64,000 nt of DNA, from the NCBI RefSeq assembly GCF_003026495.1, contig NZ_PYMA01000018.1, forward strand, positions 1 to 64,000, read 5' to 3'. How positions within the stretch are numbered: the stretch's first letter is position 1; every line of letters starts with the position of its first letter. Origin of the DNA: Photobacterium sanctipauli. GTDB taxonomy: Bacteria > Pseudomonadota > Gammaproteobacteria > Enterobacterales > Vibrionaceae. The position numbers and the translations under genes were made by a program. The notes beneath the pieces were generated by a model. The model was not told the origin of the DNA. It did not search any database and worked only from the letters and a program-made list of their open reading frames with translations. Shown here piece by piece: positions 44,442-51,708 of this stretch.

Positions 44442-44913
44442 GTGGGTGATGTTGGTGGTCGGTACGCTAGAGCAGCGGCTAGGCATCAAGATTGGTTCTG
44501 CTTATCGGCGTGAGGCCAAAGAGCCTACTCATACGTTGATCACTTATCAGGTTGGTGAGAGTGAGCCTGTAAATCATTCTGGTAATGATGGCCGTAAGCT
44601 GCATGAGATTGAGTTGCGTTTTTTGGTAGAAGTGCCGACCGCTGTCAGGGATTTCGACTTGGAAGCGCTGGATGCTTCTACTCGGCTTGAGCGAGAGCTA
44701 TTGAATGAGCGGTTTGGTTGCTTTAACGATGTGGATGATACCCGGCTGATTTCGAATATCCCCCGTAAGTTCGACCCTGATAATGGGGTTTTCTTGAGAG
44801 TGGTCACCATAAAGCAGCGTATTTACATGGGGCCGGTTGGCGAAGAGTGGCTTCAGATTGTGGGGAGTAGTCATCATGATGTTGGAGTTGATGAAACGCC
44901 TCAGGTCGCTTGA
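44407..44913 (+). CDS. Putative tail completion protein
   Basis: A 168-residue protein (MSSNSFFRVPSEWVMLVVGT...). It shows beta-alpha alternation like gpU-type tail terminators. It lies between the Z-like and V-like genes and overlaps both. Function inferred from place. Confidence 0.55.
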   Translation: MSSNSFFRVPSEWVMLVVGTLEQRLGIKIGSAYRREAKEPTHTLITYQVGESEPVNHSGNDGRKLHEIELRFLVEVPTAVRDFDLEALDASTRLERELLNERFGCFNDVDDTRLISNIPRKFDPDNGVFLRVVTIKQRIYMGPVGEEWLQIVGSSHHDVGVDETPQVA

Positions 44914-45451
44914 GGAAGAGGTTCTGGCACTACGTGAAGAGCTGGAAGAAAACCGCAGGGCGGCAGCGAATATTATTCGTCTTGGTGTGGTCTCGAAGGC
45001 TGATAAGACAACGGTTGCTGTTACTTCTGGTTTGAACAAGGCTACGCGGATCCCTTTTTTTGTTCATTGCGCAGGGCGGGTGAGTCATTATCGTCGTCCG
45101 AGTGTGGGCGAGCAGTGCTTGCTGATAAATCTTGGCAGCGGTGACAACCTCAATAATGCGGTGGCGTTAATGGGGCTTCCTTCCACTCAGTACCCATGTC
45201 CAACCACTGAAGCTCATGAAGTGATGACCGATTACGGTGATGGGATGACAGAGTTCTACAACCTCGATAGCGGCAAGCTGACTGCGCATTATCCTGGTGG
45301 TGTTGAGTGGTATGCGCCAACCTTTAAGAATCACGGTGAGATTGTTGATCACACGCGATCCATGCAGGCCGACCGCAAGATATACAACGGCCACAAACAT
45401 TCATCCCCAGAAACGGGTGCTGATACCTCTAATCCGGCACAACAACAATGA
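44876..45451 (+). CDS. Baseplate spike protein gpV
   Basis: A 191-residue protein with a coiled-coil start (MMLELMKRLRSLEEEVLALR), an OB-fold region (VSHYRRPSVGEQCLLIN) and the C-terminal spike part (GDGMTEFYNLDSGKLTAHYP). P2 gpV family. It forms the membrane-piercing spike. GGGGAG precedes the ATG at 44876. Confidence 0.85.
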   Translation: MMLELMKRLRSLEEEVLALREELEENRRAAANIIRLGVVSKADKTTVAVTSGLNKATRIPFFVHCAGRVSHYRRPSVGEQCLLINLGSGDNLNNAVALMGLPSTQYPCPTTEAHEVMTDYGDGMTEFYNLDSGKLTAHYPGGVEWYAPTFKNHGEIVDHTRSMQADRKIYNGHKHSSPETGADTSNPAQQQ

Positions 45452-45780
45452 TTGGAATCGATCCTCAAACTGGCCGCACGGTCAACGGTGCGGCTGCATT
45501 GCAATGCCGTTTTGAACGGGTGTTGACCACGTCTATGACTTCCCGCGTTAAGCGCAGAGCTGTGGGCAATCGAGCTATTGAGAGGCTGGGTAGAATTCAG
45601 TCTCCAACTGAAGCGATGATCTTGCAGAACCTGACTCTTGAAGCTCTGGCTAATCCGGCAAATGGGCTGACGGCTTTCAATGCTAAGTCGTGCCGTGCAG
45701 AACCGGGGAAGAATGGCTTCATTGTACGGGTGAGTGGCGACTGGAACGGGAAGCCACTTGAGCTAAAAGGGCGTGTATGA
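45448..45780 (+). CDS. Baseplate protein gpW (P2)/gp25-like
   Basis: A 110-residue wedge protein (MIGIDPQTGRTVNGAAALQC...). The segment SRVKRRAVGNRAIERLGRIQ is typical of the gp25/W baseplate family. ATGA overlaps on both sides place it in the V-W-J-I order of P2. Confidence 0.82.
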   Translation: MIGIDPQTGRTVNGAAALQCRFERVLTTSMTSRVKRRAVGNRAIERLGRIQSPTEAMILQNLTLEALANPANGLTAFNAKSCRAEPGKNGFIVRVSGDWNGKPLELKGRV

Positions 45781-46781
45781 CGAGTTCATCAAATATATCT
45801 AATTCGAATCTGCCGAGAGCATTTCAGGTTCCTGACTTTGAATCGTTACTACAGGAGTACATTGGCTTTGCTGTTGATTACTGTGCTGAGCGTGATCCTG
45901 ATAAAGCGGTAGAGCTTCAATCGGCATTTGATAATGATGCTGAGTTGCTGGCACAGGTAACACAGGCGTTTGTGTTAAAGCGTATTGCTGAAATTCGTGA
46001 GTATAACCACCAAGCGTTGCAGATGTTTCGCAAGTTTGTCACTGAATCGGACATGGTGGATTTGTTGGCGTTGCAGTATGGGTTGAAACGGCAGGTGATG
46101 GAGCCGGGTGATGATTCGGTGTTTCCGCCTAAGCCACCGGTGATGGAATCAAATGAAAGCCTATTGCAGCGGTTTGATTTGGCGCCTTATCAGTTTCATA
46201 CCACGGGTACCCACATGGGGTACAAGTTCCATGCGTTGACGCTGGATGAGCGACCGGTGATTAAGATTGAATCTGAACCTGATGCTGTGGTGATGCGGTA
46301 TGAGTTTCAGAATCTCACTCGGCCTATGCCGGTTAAAGATGCACGGCCAAAAATGATTGAGCCTAATTCGGGTAAGGTCTGTGTGGCAGTACTTAGCCGT
46401 GAAAGCCCTGACGGTAGAGCGAGTCCTGCGTTATTGGCGAGGACGCTGAATTATTTAAGGCGGGATGATATTGCGCAGGAGTCTGATGAAATCTCGACCA
46501 AGAGCGCAACGCCAAAGCCTTATCGGATTGTAGCGACTTTATACACCGGTGCTCAACCGGGTAACCATGTTCAGCAAGAGGAAGCGGTGAAGGCTGCTGA
46601 ATCGCTTGCGGATAGGCTTCATCGGTTAGAGGCTATTGTGGATCGTGAAGAGGTGGCGCATATCTTCTATGAGTTGGGTGCTAAGCGAGCCAAGGTGCAT
46701 GAACCATCGCAAGATGTGGTTTGTGATTGGGATGAGGCGCCTTATTGCACGGAGGTAGTGATTGATGTCCGGGCAGAGTAA
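45777..46781 (+). CDS. Baseplate assembly protein gpJ
   Basis: A 334-residue J-family wedge protein. It shows the N-terminal LPRAFQVPDFESLLQEYI, YNHQALQMFRKFVTESDMVDLL and a long charged middle. It is placed between W and I as in P2. ATGA coupling upstream. Confidence 0.82.
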   Translation: MTSSSNISNSNLPRAFQVPDFESLLQEYIGFAVDYCAERDPDKAVELQSAFDNDAELLAQVTQAFVLKRIAEIREYNHQALQMFRKFVTESDMVDLLALQYGLKRQVMEPGDDSVFPPKPPVMESNESLLQRFDLAPYQFHTTGTHMGYKFHALTLDERPVIKIESEPDAVVMRYEFQNLTRPMPVKDARPKMIEPNSGKVCVAVLSRESPDGRASPALLARTLNYLRRDDIAQESDEISTKSATPKPYRIVATLYTGAQPGNHVQQEEAVKAAESLADRLHRLEAIVDREEVAHIFYELGAKRAKVHEPSQDVVCDWDEAPYCTEVVIDVRAE

Positions 46782-47418
46782 GCCTTTTGTCTCCGTTCAG
46801 CCGGAGAACCGCACTGTTATAGAGGAGTCACTAGAGTTCGCCTGGCATCAGGCAATCAATCTTCTGGTGGATCCTTTTCCTGAGCTTAAACAACCTTTGT
46901 ATAGCCCCGACGAGTTTGTTGCTTTGCTAGCGGCAGAACGTGGGGTGATGGACTGGCGCCCTGAAGATACGTTGGATCAACAGCGCAAGACAGCGGATAA
47001 GGCCTTTGAGATACACCGTAAAGCCGGTACTCGGCATGGGCTCTCGGTAGCAATGGATGCGCTTGATTGTGATATCGAGGTGAGTCCTTGGTATCAAATG
47101 GATAAGCCTCCGGGGCCGTATCATATAGAAGTTATTGCTTGGAAGCGTAGCCATCCTGCCAATAAGCGAAGTGTCGAACGGATGCTTTCCCGTATTGAAC
47201 ATACTAAGTCGGAACGGGACACGGTTGAGCTGATTGTGGCTCATGGTAATGAGTCAGGCTTTCGGTTCTCTGGTATCGCTCAGGAAGGTGTGACCAATCA
47301 TGATGACTCGGTGAATGGTGTATTACCACCATCACCGGTTTGTATCGGTTCTGTTTATTGGGGCGGTGCAACACGGATGGTGGTTATAAGTGAAATGAAT
47401 CCCGGAGCAACAGCATGA
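46765..47418 (+). CDS. Tail protein gpI
   Basis: A 217-residue P2 gpI-family baseplate protein (SLEFAWHQAINLLVDPFPEL, DYRKA-like KAFEIHRKAGTRHGL). The ATG at 46765 has GGAGG 9 bases upstream and overlaps the J gene by 17 bases. Confidence 0.8.
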   Translation: MSGQSKPFVSVQPENRTVIEESLEFAWHQAINLLVDPFPELKQPLYSPDEFVALLAAERGVMDWRPEDTLDQQRKTADKAFEIHRKAGTRHGLSVAMDALDCDIEVSPWYQMDKPPGPYHIEVIAWKRSHPANKRSVERMLSRIEHTKSERDTVELIVAHGNESGFRFSGIAQEGVTNHDDSVNGVLPPSPVCIGSVYWGGATRMVVISEMNPGATA

Positions 47419-47939
47419 GTACACCGACGGTACAGTACACCAAGGCTGGATTGGCCGAGCTGATCAGTGCGAAGAACCAAGGCATCAAAGGTGCGATCAA
47501 GTGGATCGGCGCGGGTAATCGTAGTTATACGCCGAGTGTTGATCAGACTCGGTTGAGTAACGAGAAGCAACGAGAGTTGATTACGGATTGGGAAGAGTTA
47601 AGTCCAACTCAGCTACGTATGGGCGCGGTATTCAAAGGCAGTTTGGAATATGAGGTGAGGGAAGTCGGGTTCTTTTTAGAGTCCGGTACATTGCTGGCTG
47701 TTTATTCGGTACCAAACACGCTGCTCACCTATAAATCAGCGAATGCCAGTTGGCTGCAGAAGTTTACTCTCGATATTTCTCCGTTGCCTACTGACAGCGT
47801 TAGCGTGGTGCTCGGCGCCGAGAATATAAACCTCTTCCTGGCTGAAGAACTCGCCATCATGGGGACGGCTCAGATTGGCAATATGGCCCGACATGTGGAG
47901 TTGCTGCTCCGGGTGAATGAACTGGAAAAGCAAGGTTAG
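47415..47939 (+). CDS. Tail fibre N-terminal-type protein (gpH-like)
   Basis: A 174-residue protein (MSTPTVQYTKAGLAELISAK...REVGFFLESGTLLAVYSVP) matching the phage tail-collar fibre domain that docks fibres to P2-type baseplates. It is unusually short: only the attachment domain, with the distal part apparently in the next gene. Confidence 0.75.
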   Translation: MSTPTVQYTKAGLAELISAKNQGIKGAIKWIGAGNRSYTPSVDQTRLSNEKQRELITDWEELSPTQLRMGAVFKGSLEYEVREVGFFLESGTLLAVYSVPNTLLTYKSANASWLQKFTLDISPLPTDSVSVVLGAENINLFLAEELAIMGTAQIGNMARHVELLLRVNELEKQG

Positions 47940-47976
47940 TTGGCTGGCATTAATTCGATAATTGGAAATCAGGCAT

Positions 47977-48744
47977 ATGAGTATTGAGCAACAGATCGGG
48001 GCGCTGGTTGAAGCGTCGAATGATTTGACTAAGGTGGTGAATGGGAAGGTTGGGGAGATTGATAAGAAGATAGATAATGCGGTTAATGAGATTACAGAGA
48101 CTATTACTGCTAATAATGTCGTTACGTATTATGTTGACGCTGAAAATGGAAGTGATTCGAACAGTGGCGCGTCTGGGTCACCTTTAAAAACTCTAAAGAG
48201 AGCAATGCAATTATGTCCAACAGGTTCGTATGCCAAAATCTATATTAAGAGATCACAGAGGCATTTACTTGAAAGTAATGTTCGTTGTTATGCTTTGTCT
48301 GTAGAAGTAATTCCTTGGGGGTCGAACACTGATACCACGGGAAGTGTTCACTATGATGAAACCACTCCAGTCATTATGTGGAATGCAACTGTAACTGCAA
48401 GTGGCGGTATGATGTTCGGCACATTTAAAGCTAGCTTGATTATTGAAGTTGGACGAGAAGGTGCTCTCGAATACTATGCGTCAGCAGGTAAATTTACTCT
48501 AGCTCGTAGTAAAATCGTTATCGATAGGCCAACCAGCCATCCTTTCATTGGTTCAAATTATGACTATTTGAATGTAGTTAAAGTTTCTCTACGCGATGCG
48601 ACAATAGAGCAAATCTCTGGGTTTCTTACAAGGCGTGGGTGTATTTTATCAGCAGATGCAGTGACAGGGGCATCTACGATTGAAGAGCTAGTTTTAGGTG
48701 CGACTCGTGATAACACTCTAACCAACATGCAATTTGCATCCTAA
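47977..48744 (+). CDS. Receptor-binding tail fibre/spike protein
   Basis: About 255 residues. The first 45 residues are coiled coil (IGALVEASNDLTKVVNGKVG...). Then YYVDAENGSDSNSGASGSPLKTLKRAM opens a right-handed beta-helix-like region of the pectate-lyase type common in phage spikes. More AT-rich than its neighbours, as expected of an exchanged host-range module. Specificity unknown. Confidence 0.7.
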   Translation: MSIEQQIGALVEASNDLTKVVNGKVGEIDKKIDNAVNEITETITANNVVTYYVDAENGSDSNSGASGSPLKTLKRAMQLCPTGSYAKIYIKRSQRHLLESNVRCYALSVEVIPWGSNTDTTGSVHYDETTPVIMWNATVTASGGMMFGTFKASLIIEVGREGALEYYASAGKFTLARSKIVIDRPTSHPFIGSNYDYLNVVKVSLRDATIEQISGFLTRRGCILSADAVTGASTIEELVLGATRDNTLTNMQFAS

Positions 48745-48757
48745 TGAAGAGGCTACA

Positions 48758-49033
48758 ATGATAATTTCATTTTCATATAATGGGGATTCGTATTCAAATT
48801 GGAATACAGAAAGTGAAGAGTTTCAAAGATTGAATATTCCCAACGAGGAAAAGGTTAGGATTATATCGGAACAGAGTTTGACTAATGTGCTTCAGGCGAG
48901 AAAGGTGGCTTATCAAAAAGAATCAGATCCACTTTACCTTGAATGGCAATACGATCAATCTCCAGAGTCAGAAACAGCTTGGCGAGATAAAGTCGCTGAG
49001 ATAAAAGCCCGTTACCCATTACCGACAGAATGA
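48758..49033 (+). CDS. Tail fibre assembly chaperone-like protein
   Basis: A 91-residue acidic protein (MIISFSYNGDSYSNWNTESE...EWQYDQSPESETAWRDKVAE) right after the fibre gene, typical of fibre chaperones. AAGAGG precedes the ATG at 48758. AT-rich like the fibre gene, so the pair likely moved together. Confidence 0.6.
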   Translation: MIISFSYNGDSYSNWNTESEEFQRLNIPNEEKVRIISEQSLTNVLQARKVAYQKESDPLYLEWQYDQSPESETAWRDKVAEIKARYPLPTE

Positions 49034-49040
49034 CAATTCT

Positions 49041-49063
49041 AACGCCGCATCAGCGGTTTTTTT
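49041..49063 (+). terminator. Hairpin between the fibre and sheath blocks
   Basis: CCGC-ATCA-GCGG followed by seven T, 8 bases after the fibre-chaperone stop. Confidence 0.6.
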
Positions 49064-49105
49064 GTACCTAAATTCCAACCTTATTGATCTCCTGCAGGAA
49101 CAACT

Positions 49106-49297
49106 ATGGCAACCCAAAAGCAACTTGGGGTGCAGGATTACCCGATCCTGAAACCTTTCCGTCTTAATGGCCGATGGTATTTCCCATCCGATAAAACCAT
49201 TTCCCTAAAACCTGCGCAGACGCCTTTTTTGCTGAAGAACGGCAAGATTGGTCTGGCTGAGCAGGCTACACAAGTTAAACAAGAGGTGATCAAATAA
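49106..49297 (+). CDS. Small protein preceding the tail sheath
   Basis: A 63-residue protein (MATQKQLGVQDYPILKPFRL...). It overlaps the sheath start by one base (TAATG). Mu-like phages also carry a small gene before the sheath, but homology is not evident. Function unknown. Confidence 0.6.
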   Translation: MATQKQLGVQDYPILKPFRLNGRWYFPSDKTISLKPAQTPFLLKNGKIGLAEQATQVKQEVIK

Positions 49298-50472
49298 TGG
49301 CAACCCTTGCACCAATTCAGGATTTTGAGCTTAACGGAGTTGAAGTTAATACCATTGAGCCGCTACCAAGTATGGGGCCGCTTGCGCTGCAGGTGGTTCA
49401 TTTGGTCGGTACTGCGCCGGATAAACGCGGGACGATTGCTTATAACGAGCCGACTCGTCTCTGGAATTACTCCGATGCCATGATGGCGCTAGATAGTAAA
49501 GGTGATCGCCAAGGGACTCTGCCTAATGTGGTTCGCTATCTGCTGGAGTACGTGAAGTGCATCCTTTATGTGACGGTTGTACAAGATCATACCGATGATG
49601 CGACAACTGAATCCAATGTGATTGGCGGTGTAGATTCCGGTACTGGCGCAATAAAAGGCCTCGAGACCGTAAAAGGTTGTCCTGAGACACCAACGATTAT
49701 TGCCGCCCCTGGCTTTAGCTCTAAACCTATTGGGCAGAAGCTAGCACTGATGGGGCGTGATGTTCGCTGTCGTTCGGTGCTGGATGGGCCTAATACAAAC
49801 GATATGGCTGCAGCAGAGCTTGCGGCTGAATTTGGCGCAGAAGGAACGGGTGAGGATAAAGTTAGTATTATCGATCCTTGGTTTCTTAAGACTTATGACG
49901 GTGCCCAGCTATTGATGCCTGCTTCGATTGCGCTGGTGGCGGCGATGGCTTCTGTGGATGGTTGGGTTAGCCCTCAAAACCGTTCGGTACTTTGTGATGA
50001 AACTGCCCGTAACGTGTCGTACAAGATCAATGATAAAACCACTCAGGCCAACTTCCTCAATAAGCACGGTGTTGTGACCATTGCCCGTACCCGTATGGGC
50101 GGTTATTCGATCATTGGAAACCGAACCAATACCGGGCGCTTTATTTCTCATGTTGGCCTTGAAGATTTGATGGCGCGAAAGCTGGAAGAAACCAGTCAGC
50201 CGTTAATGGGCAAACAGCTCACAGAGGAGTTTATGCAGCAGGTGATTGATCGTCTGACCAATTGGGGACAAGACCTGGTTGCTCAGGGTGTGATTCCTGT
50301 ATTCAAAGCCTTCTTGCACCCAAGTAAGAACAATCTTGAGACCTACAGCTCTGGCCGTTGGTTCTTGTGCGTTAACTATGGCCGTTACTCACCGAATGAA
50401 CACATGGTGTATGAGATGAGTGTCGATAATGGCTTGATTACAGCTTGGCTTGAGGAGGTGGTAAATGGCTGA
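49297..50472 (+). CDS. Tail sheath protein gpFI
   Basis: A 391-residue sheath protein of the P2 FI family (LQVVHLVGTAPDKRG near the N-terminus, FISHVGLEDLMARKLEETSQ and KNNLETYSSGRWFLCVNYGR near the C-terminus). It forms the contractile outer tube. Confidence 0.92.
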   Translation: MATLAPIQDFELNGVEVNTIEPLPSMGPLALQVVHLVGTAPDKRGTIAYNEPTRLWNYSDAMMALDSKGDRQGTLPNVVRYLLEYVKCILYVTVVQDHTDDATTESNVIGGVDSGTGAIKGLETVKGCPETPTIIAAPGFSSKPIGQKLALMGRDVRCRSVLDGPNTNDMAAAELAAEFGAEGTGEDKVSIIDPWFLKTYDGAQLLMPASIALVAAMASVDGWVSPQNRSVLCDETARNVSYKINDKTTQANFLNKHGVVTIARTRMGGYSIIGNRTNTGRFISHVGLEDLMARKLEETSQPLMGKQLTEEFMQQVIDRLTNWGQDLVAQGVIPVFKAFLHPSKNNLETYSSGRWFLCVNYGRYSPNEHMVYEMSVDNGLITAWLEEVVNG

Positions 50473-50956
50473 TCGTATCCGTATGCGGATTAAGGCACAG
50501 GTTGAATCTGTGCCTTTGATGAATGAGATCGTTGATTTCACGCCGCCAGAAATCAAAGCCAAACTAGCCAACAACGAAGGCTCGTTTGTTGTCTCGGAAG
50601 ATACCGTTGGGCTGGAGAAGCTAAGTTGGTCGCTCAAGGTGCGCGGTGAACATGGTGCGCTTTCTAAAGCGCTGGGTAAGTTCACCATGGGCAATGCTCA
50701 GGTGAATGTGACCGAGAAAGGCAAAAGCACGGAAGGTGTGGCGTATGTTGAGGAGTATTCAATGTACGGGCCAATCACTGGGATCAAGAAAGATCCTGTG
50801 AAAATGGGTGAGAAGCCGACCGTTACTATCGAAGGTACCTGTAAGGCGTATACCCAACGTGATACCGGCACTGTTGTTCATGACATCAATGTAAACACCG
50901 GGAAAACCATTGTCGGTGGTGCCGATTTGATGGGTGAGGCGGGGATAAGCCTGTAG
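50465..50956 (+). CDS. Tail tube protein gpFII
   Basis: A 163-residue tube protein of the P2 FII family (LMNEIVDFTPPEIKAKLANNE-type start and YVEEYSMYGPITGIKKDPVK). GGAGG precedes the ATG. A terminator follows. Confidence 0.9.
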   Translation: MADRIRMRIKAQVESVPLMNEIVDFTPPEIKAKLANNEGSFVVSEDTVGLEKLSWSLKVRGEHGALSKALGKFTMGNAQVNVTEKGKSTEGVAYVEEYSMYGPITGIKKDPVKMGEKPTVTIEGTCKAYTQRDTGTVVHDINVNTGKTIVGGADLMGEAGISL

Positions 50957-50976
50957 TTGTTTTTCGTTTAGTTGAT

Positions 50977-50999
50977 AAGCGCCTGAGGGCGCTTTTTTT
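50977..50999 (+). terminator. Terminator after gpFII
   Basis: AAGCGCC-TGA-GGGCGCTT followed by a T run. It would lower expression of the tail chaperone genes relative to sheath and tube. Confidence 0.85.
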
Positions 51000-51013
51000 G
51001 TATCGGAATTTCC

Positions 51014-51583
51014 ATGAAAAAGACCACTAAGCTGCCGTTTTACAACCGAAACGATAACCATGAAATTGAAATCAAGCCTATTTCTCTGGGGGGGTTCCGA
51101 CAGCTTCCTTATGTCAATCTTGGGGTAGATAAAGAGCTGAGTCCTTCTGAGTTGTTCCAGCAACTTAAAGCGATGATCTTGGCCTGTACCGATATCTCCA
51201 AGGAGGAATTTGAAGAGCTGTCAGCGCCTGATTTCACTCAGCTACATGAAGATATTCGAGCTTTTATCTTGAAGCCATCCGATGAGATTCAAGAGAAGCG
51301 ACTGACTGGTTCTGATTTTGAGTTTGATTTGCTGTTCCCATTCACTAATGAGCTTGGCGAGAGTATTTCACATATCAAGTTCGTTGTTCCTAAGGTCAAA
51401 CACTCGGAAGCGCTTGCGGAAATCACGGATGACATCGAGCAAGAGAACTTCATGTTCCGTGTTGTTTGTAACCTCGATACACCTGATATGGATGCGATGG
51501 CGCTGAATGACTACCTGGCTATCAAGCCTCAGGTCGGCGCTTTTTTTCAACTGTCGGGGGATTACTTTCGCCCAACGATGTAG
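51014..51583 (+). CDS. Tail assembly chaperone gpE
   Basis: A 189-residue protein (MKKTTKLPFYNRNDNHEIEI...) in the position of P2 gpE, between tube and tape measure. It is longer than P2 gpE. Near its end the codons GCT-TTT-TTT contain a seven-T slippery site (51541-51547) allowing a -1 shift into E'. Confidence 0.8.
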   Translation: MKKTTKLPFYNRNDNHEIEIKPISLGGFRQLPYVNLGVDKELSPSELFQQLKAMILACTDISKEEFEELSAPDFTQLHEDIRAFILKPSDEIQEKRLTGSDFEFDLLFPFTNELGESISHIKFVVPKVKHSEALAEITDDIEQENFMFRVVCNLDTPDMDAMALNDYLAIKPQVGAFFQLSGDYFRPTM

Positions 51584-51708
51584 AAGCGCTCATTGATTTA
51601 ATCCCTATGCACCGTAATACCTCTGAGAGTGAACTGCGAGAGTGGCCACAAGATCAGGCGATGCGGCGCTACGAATTGATTCTTTCTAAGCTCGGGGTGA
51701 AACGATGA
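51547..51708 (+). CDS. gpE' extension reached by -1 programmed frameshift
   Basis: In the -1 frame after the seven-T slippery site the reading continues as STVGGLLSPNDVEALIDL then through PMHRNTSESELREW and ends KLGVKR-stop at 51708. That stop overlaps the tape-measure ATG (ATGA). The E+E' product would be about 242 residues. This mirrors P2 E/E' and other tail-chaperone frameshifts. Confidence 0.8.
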   Translation, partial: STVGGLLSPNDVEALIDLIPMHRNTSESELREWPQDQAMRRYELILSKLGVKR

